64,000 nucleotides of DNA from Conus ventricosus. Lineage: Eukaryota > Mollusca > Gastropoda > Neogastropoda > Conidae. Position numbers and translations under genes: made by a program. Each line of letters starts with the position of its first letter. The stretch's first letter is position 1. The stretch is taken from positions 73,437,445 to 73,501,444 of the forward strand of contig CM031616.1 of assembly GCA_018398815.1 (NCBI GenBank), read 5' to 3'. The notes beneath the pieces were generated by a model that had not been told where the DNA came from, did not search any database, and saw only the letters and a list, made by a program, of their open reading frames with translations. Below, one piece after another: positions 54,481 to 64,000 of the stretch.

Positions 54481-56219
54481 CAGTGGACAGTAGATGGGGA
54501 CGTGGGCAGGGGTGGGGAAAAGTTTTAGGAATGGAGACGGTCTTGAAATAAAGAAGATGTTGGTTCACGGTTTGTACAGAGGCCTACGACGTGACCATCA
54601 GGATGGTGAAATGTTCATTGGTTTGTTGTCGTCGTTATTGTCGTATATCCGTCCTTAATTGGCTGTGGGTTGCACCTTTGGTGAGTTAGACAGGTTAGGT
54701 TACTTTCTCTCTCTTCTCCAATTCCACTGCCCGTGCAATCATCCTGCAGTTCACGGGTTGGCTGGTATCTTTTATTGAAACGGCTGCATATGGGTGAAAC
54801 CTTCCCCCCTATGCGATTCGTCATGGTAAATTTCCCAAATGTGATTTTCCGACATGGGCTGATGTCAAAATGGTCATCCGAATCGAGTAATCGGGAGCAA
54901 TATTTTTTCTTGGTAAAGATTTTTTTCCCGACACTTGGGAAAGTTTGACTGTAAAAAGGTTCGTAGGGGCCTTTTAAGTCCTTATGACCAGAAACACCGC
55001 GCTTATGATAGGCCTCCCTGCAGACGAATTTTAGCCTGGCTCTTCCTACCACTGTTCAACTGTTCAACGCTTCCATCCCTTTCTTTCCTTTCTTGACTGT
55101 CTGATTCCAATGAGTAGCTGACCCCCATAACAGCGCCGTCATGGCTAGTGTGGCCTTGGTTCGACAAAGCGCTGGTTTAGATGCGCCGTCGGTGCAAACT
55201 ACGCCTTGTAGTGTCACTTTTCCATAAAATTTTTTCTTACCAATGTCATTTCACGCTTTTGGGGGCAGAATTACGAATTTGTAAAAGGGTGCTTTATTTG
55301 ATTTAAAATTTTTATAGGTTTGTATACGGGTTGCAAACTTGTAAATTAATAAACAGCGTTGATAAAATAAATTCGCTACATGCTGCGTTCAGAAACTCTT
55401 TACTGGCCCCCCCCCTCCCCCCCCTCTCATTTTTCCCCGCTTCTTTTTTGTATTTCGGGGGAGTAGGCATTCGTTAACGAACTGCCACATTATTGATTAA
55501 GTCTCAACGGAAATACTTAACAAACTGTCCTGTGATATTCAGTTTTATAATTTGGGAAAAAGAGTGAAACGTTGGCGTTGGGATGGCTTGTCGAGAAAAG
55601 TGATGCAGGTGTTGAACATTCCACGTTGTGTAAGATTGACATTGCCGGATCCTGTTTTTGTTTTCCCATGTAGTCGCCCCATCAACTTGCAACGAGGGAA
55701 AAAAGTTTGCTGATTAAATACCAGAGCCGTGCACCCCTTCAGCTGTAAGGATACGAAACCAGTTTCAGAATCAGTCACAGTGGCGGGCCAGTGGCAATAC
55801 TGATGGAACGAACAGGCCTGTGTCTTACAGAAAGTGTGTGAAGTCAAGGCTGTTGTTTGCTCTTTTCTGCAACTGCCTTCCTTTCTTAGCCCCTGAACTT
55901 TAGCTTAATTGAAACGGCTCTCTAGTACAGAAATAAGGGAAGCGCTTGATAGTGTACTCTGAGTCGCACAGAGCAGCCTACTCAGACACATGTTGCACAT
56001 CATAAAAAGACCGGGAAAAAAAATTGAAGAAAAAGCCATTTTTTTGGGGCAGTAGATAAAAGCCACAAATGCTGAAAATGACAAGGTATAATGTTTTAAT
56101 TCTTTTCTGTGACCACAAGAGAAAGTTGTGAATGAACTTCTAGGTCAAAATAGTGAACTTTGGGCAACAGCAGCCAAATCTACAGTGCAGTGTCTGCTGT
56201 TCTGACTGACAGGGGCCTT
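54481..56219. other. Unassigned sequence after the last exon
   Basis: No enzyme exon found. A 145-codon minus ORF (55052-54615) and a 100-codon minus ORF (55847-55545) have no recognised domain. A C-rich tract lies at 55405-55425. Confidence 0.5.
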
Positions 56220-58680
56220 CTTTAAACCCGGGTGAAAACCCTTTGTTCATGGACAATTTGCAATGTCATGAGGGTGTTCGGGAGGGGGAAGCACTGTAGG
56301 AAAGTCTTAAACATTTGCGGGACACAGTGGTGATACTGTTCATAATGTCCAAAATGGCAGTAATTTTGCGGAGTGTTAGAAACCAAGTTTGTCCTCTTGA
56401 AAAGCTTGCAAGTGACATTATGGACTAGCGAGTCACCAAGGCAAGCGCTTCCCAGGAAGTGCAACTGTTGCTTGCAGAAAAACGTGCAAAAATCCAAGCG
56501 CCCAATTTCAAACAGGTTTTACAATGCGGCAAGTCACGGGACAGGCTGATGAGTGATGGATGCTGCTGGAAATACTCCGGTCTTGTCACTGGTGAACAAA
56601 GACAGTGTCACCAGAACTGGAACAGATTCTTCAGCGACATGGCAACAACTGAGTCAGTGAGGGGTTAAGTCTTTTCTCGAAGAGCAGAGAAAACGGCCCA
56701 AATCACAGTAAACCAGGAACGAAGGAACGGATGTAAATCATCTGTTTCAAAAGAAATGCCAAACGAACATCGCAATTCAGCTTACGAGGCATTTTGGTGA
56801 GTTTAAAGGGTATGTGAACTATTTCAGTCGAAAAGCCTTGGCCACAAACTGCATTCGAAATCTCAACTTGCGAAGGAGTTCTACTCAATTCATGCAAGCT
56901 GAAACCCGCCAGAATTGAGCCAAGCTTTGTTTTACAGTAAGGACAGAGATTTTAAACCCTTAAAACGGGGGATAGCCTCCTGGGAGTTGGCAAGTTCTTT
57001 TTTCTTCCCTCAAGAATGCAAAGGGACAAGAAAACAAATTGTTTGGCTGCCCAATTTTCTATTCTGCATTGCGTGTGCGTATGAAGCTGTGCAAGTCACT
57101 CAGAAGCTGCCTCTCCCCAACAGTGCCTTTCATCACCTGTTTTTCCTGGATCAGGCTTCAGAAATCTTCCACCCTCATAAACTTGCGAAATTGTCACAGG
57201 CTGTCCCTCAAGAACAGCTGGGAGCGCTTGTGGAGACTCAAATGTTACGCCACGACGGCACATCACACATTTGGAGCTGATGAAACAGACGATTCGACTG
57301 ATTGTCACTGGTGGTCAAAAGTGATGAAAATGACCAACTCCAAAGGCATTCTGAAACCCCCAACGCTTTCTTTGTTGGTGAGGGACTTTTGAGTTATTCA
57401 GGGGAAACGCTCATTGAAGGGGTTCCTTCAATAAAATTTGGGGGACATTGTGAAGAGGACAGAACTTCTCTCACTGTTGAATAACTATGAGCGTGTGCAT
57501 CATCAAGCAGAAAGCTCAGGTTTACAGGACAAACAGCAGCAATATGGTGGTGCCAAAGGAAATCATAGCAGTTCTGAACAGCTATCAGACCTACCATTCA
57601 TTTGAAACAAAGCTGCATTCTGCTGACATGAACCAAAAAGACTGATCAAGTGACAACCTCGGCCTACTGGAAAAAAAGCCTCAGTCTTCTGGTACTGGGG
57701 GGAAAAAGAGAAAATGTCGAAACCTCCCTGCTTCGTTTTCAAAGCTGGACCGTTTCTGACAACCTCATCCTTGTGCTCAGCCAGTCCCAGTCAAGTTGAA
57801 TGTTCTAGACCAAAGACTGTTGCCCTGGTAGGGCGCAAATGAGCCTTCAGAGACTTGTTACACAATTTACAAAAAGCAGCGAACTGGGATACGTGAACCA
57901 AGAAGCTGCGAAAAAACTGTTTGTGTCCTTAAAGATTTTCCAGTAGGACTTCCCAATTTTTGGATGCAGGACTTTTTTCTGCCCATGCAGGCAGTTCAGT
58001 TGATCACAAGATGGACCCAAACTGGTGCCAGTAAGCATTTTATGGTGATGGCAATGCTGGCTAGAGCTGCTTCACTACTTTCATCTGGGACTGGGATTTC
58101 TTGATGAAATGCGTGCTAGAATTGTTCTTGAATTTTTCTCCATGAGACTTTTTTGGACAGATGACAATTTTTATCTACACCAAATATGCAAAATGTTATG
58201 CCGTACCCCGATGAATCACTATGGAAGTTTCACTCCAGAGGTCATCAACCAGATTTACGAAAGAAGCCAGGCTTCAAAAAGAATGGGACATTTTATGGGT
58301 TTTGGCAGTTCATGCAGTGGCCGGCAATTATTGGAACAGTGATCTTCTCTGTTCTATCAAGAGTATGGTGGACACAATGTTGGGCTGTCTTTTTCATCGA
58401 CTGGCTGCAGCCAAGAATCCACTGCGTCAACTTCAAGAGATGCTCCCTGTTTAACAAATTCGGGCATATGTGGACAAAACAGATGGAAAGGAACCCCAGA
58501 GGCGGTTTGGAGGCCAATCACTTTGTAGCTGGCCTCCTGGACCCTGCCCGCAAAGGGACCAAAAAAAAGGCCTGGGGAAAACCAGCTTCGACTTTTTTCC
58601 AAAAGCAAAAACAGAGTACTTGCCAAGCTTTGATAAACTTTAGTGACACAGGATCTGGTTGTCAACATTTTAATTGACTA
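56220..58680. other. Region of broken, shifting frames; unidentified remnant
   Basis: Composition changes to balanced, codon-like sequence with short overlapping + frames (56459-56668, 56915-57280, 57039-57392, 58109-58342, 58186-58677), each of 69-163 codons and ended by frame changes. It may be a decayed transposon or gene, or coding DNA with indel errors. I recognise no domain on either strand. Confidence 0.4.
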
Positions 58681-58689
58681 TTTCATTTA

Positions 58690-61090
58690 TTCCTTTTTTT
58701 TTGGGGGGGGGGGGGTGAGAAAAATAAATGTTTCAATGTGTGTAGTGAACATATTCTTTCTTCTTAGCCCCTTCTCCCCTAAGAAACTAAGGACTGTCAA
58801 GACATTCAGGGCTGCTGGTGATTATGACTGAAATTTTCTACTTTTATGTGTGCAATTTGATCTGTCCTTCAGGTGGAAACAAGTGTTTTATTGTGATTGT
58901 GCTTAAATCAAAAGCCCCCCTATAAAGGTCCAGCAGGAACCCTTCAAAATTTTGAGACGGATAATACTGAATGGAGACTGTCCTGTGATGGTGGAATGTG
59001 TGGTGTTGAGATGAGACTTGGATGCATGGAGGAAGACAAGCGTAAGTACTTAATTCGAACCTTGCTAACATTTTTTAACTGTATGCATCCTTTCCAAAAC
59101 CCATTGTGTTGTAGGTTATAGTCTAACCTTTTTTTGATATAACTGTTTAGAAGTGTGAAATAGCAAAAAAACTTCTTTAATTTTTCTGTTTAGTATAATT
59201 CACCTTGTCTGTGAGGATTTCGAATTCTGGCTTGGCTAAAATTCAGTTCAGTTTTTTGGGAGACCCTGCCACTTTCAGGCATGTGTCTATCGGCCCTCCC
59301 CTGTCTTTCACCTGCGCACGTGCTGGTTCCTCTTGGCTTGAGGTATTCTCCCCGTGACGTAGCGTGGACTGGTTGGCCCCATCGTTTAGGGAGTTTTCTC
59401 TCACTCGAGCGGAAGATGTCTCTGGGAGCGCCTGCTCCGGTCTTGTTTTTTCACCTATGTCGAAGGTTCAGTCGGACTTCTTTTCCCTACAGTCGGCCTG
59501 TGGAGGAGACATACTTCACCTTTTTCCGCACTGCGTGCTGTCCTCTCGACTGGACAGAGGGCGAGAGAGTGTTGACCGCCTCTTTTGGGTACCCACGGGT
59601 AGTGGTAAGCAGCAGTTTTGTGTTTATTTTGTGTTGTGTATTTTTGATGTTAGCGGCTAATTCTTCTCTTTTGCGCAATTTGTTTTTGGTTTTCAAAATT
59701 ATAAAGAAATTATTGTTTGATGACCACTTTTCTGGTTAATTAATCTTTAAATGGCCAGTCAAATTATATCTTAAAAGTCTTTCTCCTTTTATGCATTTGG
59801 TGATGCGGTAGTCGGCGGGGTTGGAGAGACCGGTGATCAGGGTTGGTACTGCTTGGTCTCGCTCGTCCGCCCTGTCACAATTGCCGGGCTCACATTCTTC
59901 GGCCACGTCTTTTTGGGTGTGTGCAAGGAGAACGAGTTTTAATGTTCGCGAGCGTGCGTAGCATGATTAGTGTTTGGAGTGGTGGGAAATTTGTGTTATT
60001 TTGAAATGTTGCCATAAATGTGGGGTAATTGTGCCATTGATTATTATTTGCAATGTGGTGGCAGATGAAACCCAGGGTTGTTTATTGTTCAATTCCAAGA
60101 AAGGAAAAGGGTTAAACGTGAGTGAAGTTGGTAAAGGGAAAATTTTATTTGGTTTATTAGCTGTTATTTAATGCAGTCTTTACCTGCTCGTATGAGAAGA
60201 CTTTAACGAACATTCCTGATTTGGTTGGTTTGCCACGTTTGCTCAGGTCGTGTGAGTAAATGTTGTGGGTGTATTTAGTAGACTCCCTCGCCATTAGCGA
60301 GGTTTAAAGGTTTAACGATGGGGTCGGGGACAGACTACTAGGGGTTCCGTGCCGATTTCTACTTTCCTCCGGTTAACTTTCCTCCTCCGGGGACTTCACC
60401 CGAGGGCACGCCGGGTTTGGGGCACGCACTGGTTGGGACTGCCCATGGTTGGTAACGCGCTGGTTGGGACGCGCATGGTTGTAACGCGCCTGGTTGGTAA
60501 GCGCACGGTTGGGGCCACGCACTGGTGGGGACCGCACGGGTTGAGGCCACGACTGGTGGGAAAGCCGTGGATTGCTGGACGGTCCGACCCGTCTGGGACC
60601 TCGGCGACGGCGCCGTCCCCCGGGACGCGCTCCCACCGTCTGTTTGTGGGGTTGTCAAGGGTGTGGGCCCTTTGAACAACTTCTTAAGAACCGAACGGTT
60701 GGGGCACCCAGTGCGACAGGGTGTTCCAGTAGACTTTGAAGAGGCAGGAGTGTGAGGGCACTGCAGAAGGGAAAGGGAGGGTGCGGGATTATTTATTATG
60801 ATTATGATTGTGTATGCCATGTATTGGAGATGCTTGATTGTGATTGTGCATGTTGTGCGTGTGGGAATGCTTGGAGGATTGTGATGGTGCGTGCGTTGAA
60901 ATTTATTTGTGATGCGTGTGTTGATGTGAATAAAGGGGTGTTGTATCGTAATCCTTCTGTGTGGTCCGTGCGAGGTCAGTCCACCCCGCTCCATCAAAAA
61001 CGTCCGTCAGGTGACCTCAGGGGCGGTGTGACAATGGTTACAAGGAAAGGTTTTAAGATAGGGAAATGGTGAGGATGGGAACCGGAGTGA
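58690..61090. other. Unassigned sequence with a GC-rich block
   Basis: No domain is recognised in the 152-codon ORF at 59281-59739. At 60420-60560 a GC-rich stretch repeats CGCGC.TGGTTGG about every 17-20 bases. Unexplained. Confidence 0.45.
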
Positions 61091-61094
61091 AACG

Positions 61095-64000
61095 GGGTTA
61101 GGACTGAAGATGGGGGAAGTGAGGTGAGGACAGGGATATGGTGTGAGGACATGGCCTGGTGTGAGGACAGGATATGGTGTGAGGACAGGATAGGGGTTTT
61201 GAGACAGGGACATGGTGTGAGGACAGGATATGGTGTGAGGACAGGATATGGGTGTGAGGACAGGGATATGGTGTGAGGACATGGTGTGAGGACAGGTATG
61301 GTGTGAGGACAGGGAAATGGTTTTGAGGACAGGGACATGGTGTGAGGACAGGGAAATGGGTGAGGACAGGATAGGTGTGAGGACAGGGCATAGGTGTGGA
61401 GGACAGGAATGGTGTGAGGACAGGATATGGGGTGAGGAAGGGCCCTGGTGTGAGGACAAGGATATGGGGTGAGGACAGATTGGGTGTGAGGACAGGGACA
61501 TGGTGTGAGGACAGGTATGGTGTGGGGAAAGGATATGGTGTGAGGACAGGGAATGGTGTGAGGACAGGATATGGGGTGAGGACAGGATTGGTGTGAGGAC
61601 AGGGACATGGGGGTGAGGATAGGATATGGTGTGAGGACAGGATATGGGGTGAGTACAGGATATGGTGTGAGGACAGGGACTTGGTGTGAGGACAGGATAT
61701 GGGGTGAGGACAGGGATATTGGATAGGACAGGGACATGGTGTGAGGACAAGGATTGGGGTGAGGACAGGATATGGTGTGAGGACAGGGATATGGTGTGGA
61801 GGACAGGGATATGGTGTGAGGACAGGGAATGTGTGAGGACAGGGATATGGGGTGAGGAACGGGGACATGGTGTGAGGACAGGGATTGGGGGTGTAGGACA
61901 GGACATGGATGAGGACAGGTGGGTGTGAGGACGGGAATGTGGTGAGGGACGGGGGAATGGTGTGAGGACAGAGTACGGGGGACATGGGGTGAGGACAGGG
62001 AAATGGGGTGAGGACAGGGATATGGTGTGAGGACGGGGATGGGGTTTGAGGACAGGGATATGGGGTGAGGACGGATATGGTGTGAGGACCGGGACATGGG
62101 TGAGGACAGGACATGGTATGAGGGGATGGTGGAGGACAGGGACTGGTGTGAGGACGAGACAGGACATGGGGTGAGGACAGGGGATATGGGGTAAAGACAG
62201 GTTTGGGGGGGACAGGGATATGGGTGAGGACAGGGATAGGGATGAGGACAGGATATGGGGTGAGGACAGGGAAAATGGGGTGAGGACAGGGATATGGTGT
62301 GGGGACAGGTATGGGGTGAGGACGGGATGTGGGGTGAGGACAGGATATGGTGTGAGGACAGGGACTTTGGGGTGGGACGGGGACTGGGTGAGGACGGGAT
62401 ATGGGGGAGGCAGGGATGTGGTTGAGGACAGGGACATGGGGTGAGGACGGGGACATGGGGAGGACAGGGATATGTGTCAGGACAGGGACATGGTGTGAGG
62501 AATGGATATGGGGGTGAGACAGGGATAGGGGGTGAGGACAGGGATATGGTGTGAGGACAGGACATGGGGTGAGGACATGGATATGGTGTGAGGACAGGGA
62601 CATGGGTGAGGACAGGGACATGGGGTGAGGACAGGAATGGTGTGAGGACGGATATGGGGTGAGGACAGGGATATGGGTGAGGAAGGATATGGTGTGAGGA
62701 CGGGGATATGGGTGAGGACAGGGATGTGGGGGGGACAGGGACATGGTGTGAGGATAGGATATGGTGTGAGGACAGGGACATGGGGTGAGGACAAAATATG
62801 GTGTGAGGACAGGGATATGGGGTGGGGGACAGGATATGGATTGAGGACAGGGATATGGTGTGAGGACAGGGACCTGGTGTGAGGACAGGGAATGGTTGTG
62901 AGGACAGGAATGGTGTGAGGAAGTAGGTGTGAGGACAGGGCCCATGTTGTGAGGACAGGATATGGTGTGAGGACGGGGACTTTTGGTGTTGAGGACAGGA
63001 TATGGTGTGAGGACAGGGATATGGGGTGGGGACAGGATATGGTGTGAGGCAGGAATGGGTGAGGGACAGGGACATGGGGTGAGGACAGGATATGGTGTGA
63101 GGACATGGACATGTGTGAGGACAGGGACTTTGGTTGAGGACAGGGACAGGTGGAGGACAGGTATGGTGTGAGGCCCAGGGATATGGTGTGAGGACAGGGT
63201 TTGGGCGAGGAAGATATGGTGTGAGGACAGGGACATGGGGTTGAGGACAGGTTTATGGTGTGAGGGGACTGGTGGAGGACGGGGACATGGTGTGAGGACA
63301 GGACATGGTGTGAGGACAGGGACATGGTGTGAGGACAGGATATGGTGTGAGGACAGGGATATGGGGTGAGGACAGGGATATGGTGGTGAGGACAGGATAT
63401 GGTGTGAGGACAGGTTTATGGGTGAGGACGGATTATGTGGGGAAACCAGGATATGGTTTTGGAGGACAGGATAGGGGTGAGGAAGGGATTTGGTGTGAGG
63501 ACATGGACATGGTGTGAGGACAGGATATGGTGTGGGACATGGACATGGTGTGAGGACGGATATGGGGGAGGACATGGAATGGTGGTGGGACAGGATATGT
63601 GTGAGGACAGGCTATGGGTGAGGCAGGATATGGGGTGAGGACAGGATATGGTGTGAGGACAGGGACATGGTGTGAGGAAGGGATATGGTGTTAGGTCATG
63701 GACATGGTGTGGGGACAGGGATAATGGTGTGAGGACAGGGACATGGTGTGAGGACAGGATATGGTGTGAGGACATGATATGGTGTGAGGACGGGGTTGGG
63801 GTGAGGACAGGGTGTGAGGACAGGATATGGGGTGAGGCAGGGATATGGGGCGAGGACAGGGTATGGGGTGAGGACAGGGATATGGTGTGAGGACAGGGAC
63901 ATCGGGTAAGGACAGGGATATGGGGTGAGGACAGGGATATGGTGTTGGGACAGGGATATGGGGTGAGGACAGGATGGGGTGAGGACAGGGATATGGTGTG
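61095..64000. repeat. 18-19-bp minisatellite, about 150 copies, running off the window
   Basis: Unit GGTGTGAGGACAGGGATAT with GACATG/GATATG and GGTGTG/GGGGTG variants and very many 1-2-base indels. The 693- and 825-codon minus-strand ORFs (Pro/Ser/His/Cys-rich) are artefacts of the unit. Confidence 0.95.

Noticed and set aside
54583..54650. Possible next exon after GTTTGTACAG
   Set aside because: The translation does not match the segment expected after LYKKGQ in the family, and the frame soon stops.
59281..59739. 152-codon ORF with hydrophobic C-terminal part
   Set aside because: No recognised domain, no supporting context; possibly chance or part of an unknown repeat.
61098..63575. 825-codon and 693-codon minus-strand ORFs rich in Pro, Ser, His and Cys
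   Set aside because: Translation of the 18-19-bp array with few stop-forming words; overlapping frames are equally open.

Overview
The window is eukaryotic, intron-rich, minisatellite-rich DNA, most likely from a mollusc (probably a gastropod). That placement is an inference from an invertebrate-type aldehyde oxidase and from tRNA-derived SINEs whose cores and tails resemble those I know from molluscan genomes. No prokaryotic genes, rRNA, functional tRNA or CRISPR array are visible.

One protein-coding gene can be supported, on the + strand. It is a partial molybdo-flavoenzyme of the xanthine dehydrogenase/aldehyde oxidase family, spread over 23 recognisable exons between 1129 and 53424. In order the exons encode the two [2Fe-2S] domains (all eight cysteine ligands present), the FAD-binding domain, the CO-dehydrogenase-flavoprotein C-terminal domain and the first part of the molybdopterin domain. 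They total about 2.77 kb (about 920 codons) of a family whose members are usually about 1,330 residues. The first coding exon or exons lie upstream. The last roughly 350-400 residues, including the catalytic Glu region, are not found in the window. Isoleucine at the position of Glu802 of bovine xanthine dehydrogenase, and the motif TACRAPG, favour aldehyde oxidase over xanthine dehydrogenase. Splice phases agree at nearly every junction, but three places do not fit: an internal frameshift in exon e5, a phase mismatch between e11 and e12, and an internal frameshift plus phase mismatch at e15/e16.

The introns are dominated by more than 25 tandem arrays covering roughly a third of the window. 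Large ones lie at 1-960 (64 bp), 12268-13252 (40 bp), 14246-15265 (34 bp), 18453-19632 (75 bp), 23489-25757 (40/53 bp), 27455-30445 (28, 36 and 27 bp in succession), 46480-51815 (39 bp, about 136 copies) and 61095-64000 (18-19 bp, running off the window). The long ORFs on both strands in these regions are by-products of periods divisible by three. The most striking pattern is that several arrays are built from exon-intron junctions. Repeat units before e7, e9 and e19 carry copies of the genuine 3' splice site with the first exon bases. Units after e18 and e23 carry copies of the genuine 5' splice site. Arrays before e10, e11 and e18 abut the acceptor.

Mobile elements: tRNA-derived SINEs (22122-22529 with an 11-bp target duplication; about 36860-37380; two minus-strand copies of another family near 11228-11590 and 51835-52220), a TTAA-flanked MITE (16754-16965) with a decayed relative (19677-19822), and a 4.1-kb inverted-repeat element (31577-35704) with a decayed minus-strand ORF that may be gag-like. 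From about 53430 to the end the sequence looks noisier, with drifting repeat units, broken short frames and no further exons. It may be partly unpolished assembly.
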